Shown here: positions 26,395 to 34,715 of the stretch, piece by piece
How the letters are laid out: the number at the start of each line of letters is the position of its first letter
Position numbering within the stretch: the first letter of the stretch is position 1
Assembly: GCA_947473355.1 (NCBI GenBank)
Contig: CANJCQ010000031.1
Location: forward strand, 1 to 44,880
Source of the DNA: Sphingomonadaceae bacterium
GTDB taxonomy: Bacteria > Pseudomonadota > Alphaproteobacteria > Sphingomonadales > Sphingomonadaceae
Length of the DNA stretch: 44,880 nucleotides
Reading direction: 5' to 3'
Notes under the pieces: model-generated
Database searches by the model: none
What the model saw: only the letters and a program-made list of their open reading frames with translations
What the model was told of the DNA's origin: nothing
Position numbers and translations under genes: made by a program

Positions 26395-27711
26395 TTGAAG
26401 CACGAGAACGATCCGCTGGCAGCCCTGTGGATGCCCTTTACCGCCAATCGCGCGTTCAAGGCCCAGCCGCGTCAGCTCAAGGCGGCGAAGGACATGCATT
26501 ATACCAGCGACGACGGACGCCAGATCCTCGACGGTACCGCTGGCCTGTGGGCGGTGAACGCTGGCCATTGCCGCGCGCCGATTGTCGAAGCGATCCAGAA
26601 ATGCGCGGCGGAGCTGGACTATGCTCCGCCGTTCCAATTAGGCAATCCGCGCGCGTTCGAGCTGGCTTCGCGGGTCGCGGCGATCATGCCTGACGGAATA
26701 GACCGGGTGTTCTTCACCAACTCCGGATCGGAATCGGTCGATACCGCACTCAAGATCGCTCTGGCCTATCAGCGCGCGCGCGGCGAAGGCACGCGCACCC
26801 GCCTGATCGGGCGCGAGCGCGGCTACAATGGCGTGGGCTTTGGCGGCATTTCGGTCGGCGGGATCGTCAACAACCGCCGACAGTTCGGCACTCTGCTGAC
26901 CGGCGTCGACCATCTCCCGCACACCCATGATCTGGCGCACAACGCCTTCACTCGGGACCGCCCGGCCTGGGGCGCGCATTTGGCTGATACACTCGAATCA
27001 ATCGTCGCGTTGCATGGCGCTGAGACAATCGCAGCGGTAATCGTCGAACCGATGGCAGGCTCGACCGGAGTGCTGGTGCCGCCAATCGGCTACCTCGAAA
27101 AACTGCGCGAAATCTCGAGCAAATATGGCATTGTGCTGATTTTCGACGAAGTCATTACCGGCTTCGGCCGTGTCGGCGGGGCCACGGCATCGGAGACTTT
27201 GGGCGTCACCCCAGATATCATAACCATGGCCAAGGGCCTGACCAACGCCGCCGTGCCAATGGGCGCGGTCGCAGTCGGACGCCATATCCATGACGCGGTG
27301 ATCGAAGGCACACCGGACGGGATCGAACTGTTCCACGGCTACACCTATTCCGGCCATCCACTCGCCGCGGCCGCGGGACTGGCGACACTGGAACTCTACA
27401 AGTCCGAAGGCATCTGGGAACACGCCGCCTCGCTTCATGCCTATTGGGAAGAGGCAGTCCACAGTTTGAAAGGCAAGCGCCACATCATCGACATTCGCAA
27501 TATCGGGATCGTCGCCGGGATCGAGCTGGAACCCCGCGTCGGCGCGCCAACCAAGCGCGCGACCGAATTGTTCCACAAGTGCTTCGACAACGGCTTGCTG
27601 GTCAGGGCGGCAGGCGACATTATCGCCCTCTCGCCGCCGCTGATCCTCGAAAAGGCGCATATCGACGAGATGGTCGGACGCATTGCCGACATGGTGGAAA
27701 CGATTGATTAA
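26395..27711 (+). CDS. Omega-amino acid:pyruvate aminotransferase (class III, PLP)
   Basis: The protein is 438 residues. TTG 26395 is used as start: GGAGG lies seven bases upstream and the N-terminus DPLAALWMPFTANRAFK is that of beta-alanine:pyruvate transaminases. It has TNSGSESVDTALKIALAYQ, IFDEVITGFGRVG and the PLP lysine Lys280 in MAKGLTN. The reaction moves the amino group of an omega-amino acid (beta-alanine and similar) to pyruvate, giving a semialdehyde and alanine. Cytoplasmic. It pairs with the upstream permease. Confidence 0.88.
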   Translation: MKHENDPLAALWMPFTANRAFKAQPRQLKAAKDMHYTSDDGRQILDGTAGLWAVNAGHCRAPIVEAIQKCAAELDYAPPFQLGNPRAFELASRVAAIMPDGIDRVFFTNSGSESVDTALKIALAYQRARGEGTRTRLIGRERGYNGVGFGGISVGGIVNNRRQFGTLLTGVDHLPHTHDLAHNAFTRDRPAWGAHLADTLESIVALHGAETIAAVIVEPMAGSTGVLVPPIGYLEKLREISSKYGIVLIFDEVITGFGRVGGATASETLGVTPDIITMAKGLTNAAVPMGAVAVGRHIHDAVIEGTPDGIELFHGYTYSGHPLAAAAGLATLELYKSEGIWEHAASLHAYWEEAVHSLKGKRHIIDIRNIGIVAGIELEPRVGAPTKRATELFHKCFDNGLLVRAAGDIIALSPPLILEKAHIDEMVGRIADMVETID

Positions 27712-27827
27712 AGCGTCAAGACGACCTTGCCGACATGTCGCTTGGTCAAGAAAGCCTCTTGCGCCGCAACGATCTCGCTGAGCGGGTATGTCGATGGACC
27801 GAGATGCGCCGCAAAGCTAGCGCAGGC
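27711..27827 (-). pseudogene. MDR (zinc-type/quinone) oxidoreductase, C-terminal remnant
   Basis: About 38 codons on the minus strand read STYPLSEIVAAQEAFLTKRH, VGKVVLTL and a stop. This is the conserved end of medium-chain dehydrogenases/quinone oxidoreductases (YPLxEIxxAHxxxxxxxHxGKxVLTL). Nothing of the Rossmann or catalytic domain is present upstream, where purU begins on the other strand. It is a gene stump left by a rearrangement. Confidence 0.6.
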
Positions 27828-27856
27828 CACAATTGTGATTTGACTAGGATTTTTCG

Positions 27857-28714
27857 ATGCAAAGCGGCACAAATTTTGTTGTCCTCGTAGCCACCAAAGA
27901 CCGCAAGGGAATAGTCGCTGCAGTTGCGAATTCAATCGCCAGCCAGGACTGCAATATCGTCGAAAGCGCGCAGTTTGGGGATAGTGGCACCGGCCAGTTC
28001 TTCATGCGAGTGGCGATTTCCGGCCCGGCTGGAATGACAACCGAGAGCTTTACCGACGCTTTCAATCCAGTTGCCACTGCCTTCCATCTTGATTGGCGGA
28101 TTCATGATCTGCGAAACAAACTGAAGGCCATGATCATGGTCAGCCAGGGCGGCCACTGCCTCAATGACCTGCTTTATCGAACTTCGACCAACCGCCTGCC
28201 CATGGAGGTCACCAGCGTAGTCTCCAACCATACGACCTGGCAGCGCCGTGCGGAACATGAAGGGATACCGTTTTTCCATCTGCCGATTTCACCGGAAACG
28301 AAGCTCGAACAGGAAGCCCGGATCATGGAGCTTGTCGAGGAGCAAGAGGTGGATCTGATCATCCTTGCCCGCTACATGCAAGTCTTGTCCCACCAGCTAT
28401 GCCGCAAACTCGACGGCCGTGTGATCAACATCCACCACAGCTTCCTGCCAGGTTTCAAAGGCGCCAAGCCCTATCACCGAGCCTACGAACGCGGTGTCAA
28501 GATGGTTGGCGCAACCGCACATTATGTCACTCCGGATCTTGATGAGGGGCCGATCATTGCCCAGGATGTATCGATCGTCGATCATGCGGATACGGTCGAT
28601 GATCTGATCGCGCAGGGACAAGATACTGAAAGCCGAGTGCTTGCGCGCGCGGTCAAGCTCCATCTAGAGCACCGCGTGATGCTCGACGGCAACCGCTCGG
28701 TCGTATTCAAATAG
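27857..28714 (+). CDS. purU: Formyltetrahydrofolate deformylase
   Basis: PurU hydrolyses 10-formyl-THF to formate and THF. The protein is 285 residues. The N-terminal ACT domain (about residues 1-85; VLVATKDRKGIVAAVANSI) is followed by the formyltransferase-fold domain with VINIHHSFLPGFKGAKPYH, GATAHYVTPDLDEGPII and QDVSIVDH. In demethylation pathways the enzyme drains one-carbon units to formate. It stands upstream of frmA-frmB-fds, whose products oxidise formaldehyde and formate, so the region forms a one-carbon dissimilation module. Cytoplasmic. Confidence 0.94.
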   Translation: MQSGTNFVVLVATKDRKGIVAAVANSIASQDCNIVESAQFGDSGTGQFFMRVAISGPAGMTTESFTDAFNPVATAFHLDWRIHDLRNKLKAMIMVSQGGHCLNDLLYRTSTNRLPMEVTSVVSNHTTWQRRAEHEGIPFFHLPISPETKLEQEARIMELVEEQEVDLIILARYMQVLSHQLCRKLDGRVINIHHSFLPGFKGAKPYHRAYERGVKMVGATAHYVTPDLDEGPIIAQDVSIVDHADTVDDLIAQGQDTESRVLARAVKLHLEHRVMLDGNRSVVFK

Positions 28715-28735
28715 ATCCGGCGAAGGAAGTAGCAG

Positions 28736-29233
28736 GTGTCGTCCGAACAATCATTGCTGAAGACTCTCGACGCCGCAGGGATCGTGTGGACCATGCATGA
28801 GCATGAAGCAGTCTTCACTGTAGAAGAATCTGCCAGCCTGTATGCAGCGATCCCCGGAATACACACCAAAAACCTGTTCCTAAAGGATGCTTCGGGCAAC
28901 TTCTGGGTTGTCAGCGCCCCACACGACGCGCCGGTTGATCTGAAAGCACTGTCCAGTGTAATTGGCGCCAAGAAGGTCAGCTTTGGCAAACCTGATCACA
29001 TGATGCGCCTGCTTGGCATAAGCCCGGGGTCGGTCACTCCGTTAGCGGCCTTGAATGATACCACCGGAACAGTGAAATTTGTGATCGATGACCGCCTGGC
29101 AGCGGCTGAATGCATAAATGTTCACCCACTGCGCAATACGGCGACCATCAGCCTTTCCGGATCAGGGCTGATGTCATTCCTTGTCGGCACCGGCCATGCC
29201 CCCGTTGTAGTCGCCGTCCCGGCTCCACTATGA
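28736..29233 (+). CDS. YbaK/ProX-type aminoacyl-tRNA deacylase (PrdX-like)
   Basis: The protein is 165 residues. HEHEAVFTVEESASL, IHTKNLFLKDASGNFWVV, and the lysine-rich GAKKVSFGKPDHMMRLLG match the PrdX/ProXp-ala branch of the YbaK fold, trans-editing enzymes that hydrolyse Ala-tRNA(Pro). The GTG start at 28736 has AAGGAAG upstream. It lies 21 bases after purU and probably shares its transcript. Cytoplasmic. The precise tRNA specificity is not assignable from sequence alone. Confidence 0.85.
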   Translation: MSSEQSLLKTLDAAGIVWTMHEHEAVFTVEESASLYAAIPGIHTKNLFLKDASGNFWVVSAPHDAPVDLKALSSVIGAKKVSFGKPDHMMRLLGISPGSVTPLAALNDTTGTVKFVIDDRLAAAECINVHPLRNTATISLSGSGLMSFLVGTGHAPVVVAVPAPL

Positions 29234-29395
29234 AGATTAGCAACTTCGCGATGCCCACAATCAGAATTGGCCTTTGCCTGTTTCATGCAAAAATGAGCCT
29301 GTCTCAACTCGACATCCGCGGTAAATACAAAGAAGACCTACCCGGAGGCGTTGCAGCCCATTTAGATGAATGTTGAATCTCAGGAGAGCCGACCC

Positions 29396-30508
29396 ATGAA
29401 GACCCGTGCTGCCGTAGCCTTCGCCCCCAAGACCCCGCTGGAGATCGTCGAACTCGATCTGGAAGGCCCCAAGGCGGGCGAGGTTTTGGTCGAGATCATG
29501 GCGACAGGTGTTTGCCACACCGATGCCTACACGCTCGATGGCTTCGATTCCGAAGGCCTGTTCCCCAGCATTCTCGGTCACGAAGGCGCCGGGATTGTGC
29601 GCGAGGTCGGTGCAGGCGTAACCAGCGTCAAGCCGGGCGATCATGTCATCCCGCTCTACACGCCTGAATGCGGCAAGTGCAAAACCTGCCTCTCGGGGAA
29701 GAGCAACCTGTGCACCGCGATCCGCGCGACGCAGGGCCAGGGGCTGATGCCTGATGGCACCAGCCGGTTCTCCTACAAGGGCCAGACCATCTTCCACTAC
29801 ATGGGCTGCAGCACCTTCTCGAACTTCACCGTCCTGCCAGAAATCGCCGTCGCCAAAATCCGCGATGACGCGCCGTTTCAGACATCCTGCTACATTGGCT
29901 GCGGGGTGACGACCGGGGTCGGCGCGGTGCTCAATACCGCCAAGGTCCAGCCGGGTGACAATGTCGTGGTGTTTGGCCTCGGCGGGATCGGGCTCAATGT
30001 GTTGCAGGGCGCGAAGCTGGCCGGCGCGGGCAAGATCATCGGGGTCGATATCAACGAGACCCGCGAGGAATGGGGCCGCAAGTTCGGCATGACCGACTTC
30101 CTGAACAGCGAAGGCATGAGCCGCGAGGATGTGGTGGCAAAGATCGTCGCCCTGACCGACGGCGGTGCCGACTACACTTTCGATGCCACCGGCAACACCG
30201 AAGTCATGCGCACTGCGCTCGAAGCCTGCCACCGCGGCTGGGGCACTTCGATCATCATCGGCGTGGCCGAAGCGGGCAAGGAAATCAGCACCCGCCCGTT
30301 CCAGCTTGTCACCGGGCGCAACTGGCGGGGCACGGCCTTTGGCGGCGCCAAGGGCCGCACCGATGTGCCGGGGATCGTTGACATGTATATGCAGGGCAAG
30401 ATCCAGATCGATCCGATGATCACTCACGTCATGGGGCTGGAGGAAATCAACACCGCTTTCGATCTGATGCATGCAGGCGAATCGATCCGGTCTGTGGTGG
30501 TATTCTGA
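29396..30508 (+). CDS. frmA: S-(hydroxymethyl)glutathione dehydrogenase / class III alcohol dehydrogenase
   Basis: The enzyme oxidises the spontaneous glutathione-formaldehyde adduct to S-formylglutathione with NAD. The protein is 370 residues. Catalytic zinc ligands are in GVCHTD and LGHEGAG; the structural zinc lobe is [16 protein letters not shown]; the NAD motif is [23 protein letters not shown] and SFKGQ-type blocks and [18 protein letters not shown] are class III specific. ATG 29396 has AGGAGA upstream. The stop overlaps the frmB start (TGATG). First gene of the formaldehyde-oxidation operon. Confidence 0.96.
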   Translation: MKTRAAVAFAPKTPLEIVELDLEGPKAGEVLVEIMATGVCHTDAYTLDGFDSEGLFPSILGHEGAGIVREVGAGVTSVKPGDHVIPLYTPECGKCKTCLSGKSNLCTAIRATQGQGLMPDGTSRFSYKGQTIFHYMGCSTFSNFTVLPEIAVAKIRDDAPFQTSCYIGCGVTTGVGAVLNTAKVQPGDNVVVFGLGGIGLNVLQGAKLAGAGKIIGVDINETREEWGRKFGMTDFLNSEGMSREDVVAKIVALTDGGADYTFDATGNTEVMRTALEACHRGWGTSIIIGVAEAGKEISTRPFQLVTGRNWRGTAFGGAKGRTDVPGIVDMYMQGKIQIDPMITHVMGLEEINTAFDLMHAGESIRSVVVF

Positions 30509-31341
30509 TGGATCATCTCAGTGCCAATCGCAGTCATGGCGGAACACAAGGCGTTTACCAGCACGAGTCCGCCGCGACTGGCACTGCCATGACCTTTTCG
30601 GTTTTCGTTCCAGACCACGCTCCAGGCGCAAAACTGCCGGTCTTGTGGTATCTGTCCGGCCTCACCTGCACACATGCGAATGTCACCGAGAAGGGCGAAT
30701 ATCGTGCTGCCTGTGCGGAGCACGGGATCATTTTCGTCGCACCGGACACGTCTCCGCGCGGGGACGAAGTGCCTGATGATGAGGCTTATGACTTCGGCAA
30801 GGGCGCGGGATTCTATGTCAATGCGACAAGAGCCCCCTGGTCGACGCACTTTCGGATGCGAGACTACATCGAGCGCGAACTGCCTGATCTGATCGCATCG
30901 GAATTTCCTGCCGATATGGCACGGCAAGCGATCACTGGGCACAGCATGGGCGGCCACGGTGCACTGACTGTGGCCTTGCGCAATCCGGGGCGGTTCCGAT
31001 CGGTTTCGGCATTTTCACCGATCGCCAGTCCGCTCAACTGCCCTTGGGGCGAAAAGGCACTTGGCGGTTATCTCGGCCCGGACAAGGCAGATTGGCGCGA
31101 GTACGATGCCTGCGCTTTGCTTGATGGCGGCGCGAGGCTGCCCGATCTGCTGATCGATCAAGGCGAGGCAGACGGCTTCCTGACGGAGCAGCTCAAGACT
31201 AACTTGTTGTCTGAAGCCTGCGCGCGGGCGGGCCAACCTGCGACAATTCGGATGCAGCCGGGCTACGACCATTCCTATTATTTCATATCCAGCTTCATGG
31301 CTGAGCATGTTGCCTGGCATGCGGAACGGTTGGCCGCGTGA
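30508..31341 (+). CDS. frmB: S-formylglutathione hydrolase
   Basis: FrmB hydrolyses S-formylglutathione to formate and glutathione, the second step of formaldehyde detoxification. The protein is 277 residues, an esterase-D type alpha/beta hydrolase. It has LSGLTCTHANVTEK, APDTSPRG, and the nucleophile elbow GHSMGGHGAL; GYDHSYYFISSF carries the catalytic His. It overlaps frmA upstream, and its stop overlaps the GTG of fdsG (GTGA), so translation of all three is coupled. Cytoplasmic. Confidence 0.96.
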   Translation: MDHLSANRSHGGTQGVYQHESAATGTAMTFSVFVPDHAPGAKLPVLWYLSGLTCTHANVTEKGEYRAACAEHGIIFVAPDTSPRGDEVPDDEAYDFGKGAGFYVNATRAPWSTHFRMRDYIERELPDLIASEFPADMARQAITGHSMGGHGALTVALRNPGRFRSVSAFSPIASPLNCPWGEKALGGYLGPDKADWREYDACALLDGGARLPDLLIDQGEADGFLTEQLKTNLLSEACARAGQPATIRMQPGYDHSYYFISSFMAEHVAWHAERLAA

Positions 31342-31763
31342 ATTCCGCGGCACGCCTTGCCGAAATCCTGTCCGCTAACGCCGGGCGCGCAGGCCCGCTG
31401 CTGCCGATCCTGCATGACGTACAAGCAGCATTCGGCTGCATAGACCGGGATGCCGAGGCGGAGATTGCCGAGGCGCTGAACCTCAGCCGCGCAGAAGTGC
31501 ACGGGGTGGTGAGCTTCTACCACGATTTCAGCGCTGAAGCCGATCCTCGCCTGGTCGTGCAGCTATGCCGTGCCGAGGCCTGCCAGGCGCGCGGGGTCGA
31601 AGAGATTGTGGCGGCGGGCGAACGGGCAGCTGGAGAGCGGGTGTGCCTTAAGACGGTCTATTGTCTCGGCCTGTGTTCCGTCGGCCCTGCGGCGCGGGTG
31701 GGGGATGCGCTCCATGCGCGGCTTGATGCAGCGGCACTCGTGGCACTGATAGAGGCGGCATGA
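31338..31763 (+). CDS. fdsG: NAD-dependent formate dehydrogenase gamma subunit (NuoE-like)
   Basis: The protein is 141 residues with a thioredoxin-like [2Fe-2S] fold as in NuoE. HDVQAAFGCIDRDAEAEIAE and GVVSFYHDF are typical. The four cluster cysteines are visible as LCRAEAC and YCLGLC. It carries electrons between the Mo-containing alpha subunit and the FMN/NAD beta subunit of soluble formate dehydrogenase. The GTG start overlaps the frmB stop, and the stop overlaps the fdsB start by four bases. Confidence 0.92.
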   Translation: MNSAARLAEILSANAGRAGPLLPILHDVQAAFGCIDRDAEAEIAEALNLSRAEVHGVVSFYHDFSAEADPRLVVQLCRAEACQARGVEEIVAAGERAAGERVCLKTVYCLGLCSVGPAARVGDALHARLDAAALVALIEAA

Positions 31764-33271
31764 CGCTGATCCGCATCTCCGACGACGCGCTGGCGCTGGC
31801 TTGCGGAGCGGATGCGGTTGCCGCGGCTTTCGCGGCTGCGGGCTGCACGGTCGAGCGGGTGTCGAGCTGGGGGTTGCACTGGCTTGAGCCGTTGGTGGAA
31901 GTGGGCGGGATCGGGTACGGTCCGATGGCGCCTGACGACGTCTCGGCTGTGCTAGCCGGGACCAGCACCAAATCGATCGGCATGATTGCCGAGCACCCCT
32001 TCATCGCCCGCCAGCAGCGGCTGACTTTCGCCCGCGCCGGCAAGACCCGCCCGCTAAGCCTTGATGACTACTCTGCCACCGGCGGCTGGGCTGGCCTCAC
32101 CCGCGCTCGCTCACTCAGCCCTGATCAGGTCATCGCCGAAGTCACCCAGTCAGGCCTTCGCGGCCGCGGTGGTGCAGGTTTTCCGGCGGGGATCAAGTGG
32201 AAGACCGTTGCGGATGCAGCCGCCAGCCACAAATACGTGGTCTGCAACGCCGATGAAGGGGACAGCGGCACCTTTGCCGACCGCATGCTGATGGAGGGCG
32301 ATCCCTATCATCTGATCGAGGGCATGACGATTGCCGCTTATGCTGTCGGTGCAAGCCAGGGCTATATCTATGTCCGAAGCGAATATCCCCACGCCATCAC
32401 CAAGCTCAATCAGGCGATTGTGCTGTCAGCAGACATAATCGCCCCCTTCCGGATCGAAGTCCGCGTCGGCGCGGGTGCCTATGTTTGCGGCGAGGAAACT
32501 TCGCTGCTCAATTCCATCGAGGGCAAGCGCGGCGAGGTCCGCGCCAAGCCGCCTCTGCCTGCTCATCAGGGGTTGTTCGGACAGCCCACCGTCATCAACA
32601 ACGTTCTCACGCTCGCCGCCGTACCGCACATTTTGCTGGAAGGCGGCGCGGCGCATTATGACAGTCATGGCGTTGCCCGATCCAAAGGCACCATGCCAAT
32701 CCAGTTGACAGGTAATATCAAGAGCGGTGGGCTTTTTGAGACCGCATTTGGTATTACGTTGCACGAGCTGATTTACGACATCGGCGGCGGCACCGCATCG
32801 GGGCGTCCCGTAAAGGCGGTGCAGGTCGGCGGGCCGCTGGGGGCCTATATTCACCCTGACCGGTTCGACCTGCCCTTTTGCTACGAAGAGTATGCTGGCG
32901 TCGATGCTTTGGTCGGCCATGGTGGGATCGTGGTATTCGATGATACCGCCGACATGGGGCGCTTGGCCCGCTTCGCCATGCAGTTCTGCGCAGCCGAGAG
33001 CTGCGGCAAATGCACACCCTGCCGCATCGGCTCAACGCGAGGAGTCGAACTGATTGACCGGATACGCAGTAGTCCGCGAGGCGCAGACAGTGTAGAATTG
33101 CTGCCCCAGATGCACAATGCGCGCAAAGCCGGGCGTAGTCGTGAGGAGGATATCGCTCTGCTCGAAGACCTCTGCGAGACACTGAAATTTGGTTCGCTGT
33201 GCGCGCTGGGCGGGTTCACACCTTACCCGGTGTTGAGCGCGCTCAAACATTGGCCAGAGGACTTCACTTGA
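31760..33271 (+). CDS. fdsB: NAD-dependent formate dehydrogenase beta subunit (NuoF-like)
   Basis: The protein is 503 residues. FMN/NAD-binding blocks are LRGRGGAGFPAGIKWK, CNADEGDSGTFADR and GAYVCGEETSLLNSIEGKRG. The [4Fe-4S] site is ESCGKCTPCRIGSTRG. An N-terminal stretch of about 120 residues precedes the NuoF core, as in other FdsB proteins. It passes electrons from formate to NAD in the FdsABG complex. It appears intact, but the catalytic subunit gene downstream is broken, so it may have no partner. Confidence 0.93.
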   Translation: MTLIRISDDALALACGADAVAAAFAAAGCTVERVSSWGLHWLEPLVEVGGIGYGPMAPDDVSAVLAGTSTKSIGMIAEHPFIARQQRLTFARAGKTRPLSLDDYSATGGWAGLTRARSLSPDQVIAEVTQSGLRGRGGAGFPAGIKWKTVADAAASHKYVVCNADEGDSGTFADRMLMEGDPYHLIEGMTIAAYAVGASQGYIYVRSEYPHAITKLNQAIVLSADIIAPFRIEVRVGAGAYVCGEETSLLNSIEGKRGEVRAKPPLPAHQGLFGQPTVINNVLTLAAVPHILLEGGAAHYDSHGVARSKGTMPIQLTGNIKSGGLFETAFGITLHELIYDIGGGTASGRPVKAVQVGGPLGAYIHPDRFDLPFCYEEYAGVDALVGHGGIVVFDDTADMGRLARFAMQFCAAESCGKCTPCRIGSTRGVELIDRIRSSPRGADSVELLPQMHNARKAGRSREEDIALLEDLCETLKFGSLCALGGFTPYPVLSALKHWPEDFT

Positions 33272-33349
33272 TCATCACCCGCATCCTCACCGCTGCCGCA
33301 GTCAGGTCCTTTGGGAGCGCCAAGGCATTGGTCACGCTGGAGAACTGCG

Positions 33350-34072
33350 ATGGGCTATGAACCGCAAGTCGATTTCGGCACGCCCGAAGTCCAGTCGGAA
33401 ACAGTCGTCACGCTGACCGTCGACGGGCGCGTGGTCACTGTGCCCACCGGAACCAGCGTGATGCGCGCCGCCGCGCTCACCGGCGGCTCGATCCCGAAAC
33501 TGTGCGCGACTGACAATGTCCAGGCTTTCGGCTCCTGCCGCCTGTGTCTGGTTGAAGTCGACGGCATGCGCGGAACACCCGCCAGTTGCACCACCCCAGC
33601 GGCAGAAGGCATGGTCGTCCACACCCAGACACCGCGCCTCGCCAAACTCCGCAAGGGGGTGATGGAACTCTATATCTCCGACCACCCGCTCGATTGCCTG
33701 ACTTGCAGCGCCAACAACGATTGCGAGCTGCAGGACACTGCCGCCCAGGTCGGTCTGCGCGATGTGCGCTATGGCTATGCGGGCGAGAACCATCTCGGCC
33801 TCGAGGCCGACACGTCCAACCCCTACTTCGACTTCGACCCATCGAAATGCATCGCATGCTCGCGCTGCGTGCGCGCTTGCGACGAGGTGCAGGGTACCTT
33901 TGCCCTGACCATCGACGGCCGCGGCTTTGCCTCGAAAGTCAGACGCCCCGCCACTTCGCTCATCGGTGCAAGCAGCGGCAGACCATGGCCTTCTGTTACA
34001 GTTTCATATGCGACGGACGTTACGCCGCTGCGGAGTAGACCATTGGTCTGTTCGGGGTCGGGAGCGAGATGA
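33350..34072 (+). pseudogene. fdsA: Formate dehydrogenase alpha subunit, truncated (only N-terminal ~197 residues)
   Basis: ATG 33350 has GGAGA upstream. The frame starts like FdsA, with a NuoG-type [2Fe-2S] domain (CATDNVQAFGSCRLC, then ASCTTP), the His-ligated HPLDCLTCSANNDC cluster, and the first half of a ferredoxin-like pair, KCIACSRCVRAC. Similarity ends at about 33940 after DGRGFASKV. The frame then runs antisense through an alanine dehydrogenase fragment to a stop at 34072. A full FdsA is about 950 residues and has a second ferredoxin cluster and the Mo-bis-MGD catalytic domain, all missing here. The product cannot oxidise formate. Confidence 0.88.
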
Positions 34073-34332
34073 AGGAAGGTGAAGAGAATCTGACCTTCGC
34101 GAAGCATCTCCCATTCAGAGATTTGCGGCTCTTTCACTTTCACGATCATCTCTGCCTTCGCAAAGATATCCTTAGCGTCGGAGACGATAGTTGCGCCGGC
34201 CTGTCGATAAGCAGCATCGTCTGCCCCGATGCCAAAACCGGCACCGGATTGGACCAGGATCCGATGCCCGTTCGCCACGTATTCCCGAACTGCCGCTGGC
34301 GTGAGGCCCACCCGACCTTCGTGTGTCTTGAT
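33942..34332 (-). pseudogene. ald: Alanine dehydrogenase, internal N-terminal fragment
   Basis: The minus strand reads KEIKTHEGRVGLTPAAVREY, then GAGFGIGADDAAY, AEMIVKVKEPQ, REGQILFTFLHLAPDPEQT, and GLPLLAPMSEVAGRL. This is the N-terminal third of alanine dehydrogenase (NAD-dependent alanine to pyruvate plus ammonia). The first residues (about MRIGVP) are missing at 34332, and everything after the SEVAGRL block is missing at 33942, where the sequence becomes fdsA on the opposite strand. The fragment is broken at both ends. Confidence 0.88.
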
Positions 34333-34435
34333 CTCTTTAGAGCCTGATCCGAAATTAAGTTGAGTAGTATCAGCGGGTTGGCTTGACGCCAGCCCAAGTC
34401 ATTGATTCAGGGGTTTTTGCGAAAACTTCCGGAGA

Positions 34436-34594
34436 TCTGTTACCCTGAGGACAAGAGATCTGCCCGATTTCGAGCGTGTTCATCGCACAGAGCTTTCCGA
34501 ATTACCTGGCGTCGCGCGCATGCAATCGCTGTTCACCTTGCGCGAAGTGGTTTCACGCCCGGCTCCGCCCGCGCTATTGCCGCGAGCCAGTTAG
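34436..34594 (+). pseudogene. Lrp/AsnC-type regulator, C-terminal fragment
   Basis: The frame reads TLRTRDLPDFERVHRTELSE, then LPGVARMQSLFTLREVV, and runs to TAG at 34592-34594. This is the C-terminal end of the RAM/ligand-binding domain of Lrp/AsnC regulators (VRDLPDFERFxxxxLxxLPGVxRxxSxFxLRxV). No helix-turn-helix part is present. In many bacteria an Lrp-type gene (aldR) is divergent from ald; here both remain as stumps in that same geometry. The 100 bases between them (34333-34435) match neither gene. Confidence 0.75.
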
Positions 34595-34715
34595 CTGAGG
34601 TAACCCAATCCATGGAGACCCCCGGCTGCCTATGCGCAGCACATCCAATTGCGCCACAGCATGGTCTTGAGTTCATGCGCCAGAGGCTGATAACCTGCTA
34701 ATGACAAGGAGCGCT

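Noticed and set aside
29261..30472. 403-residue open frame antisense to frmA
   Set aside because: Entirely inside frmA on the opposite strand; Asp/His/Ala-rich composition typical of antisense frames in GC-rich genes; frmA is unambiguous.
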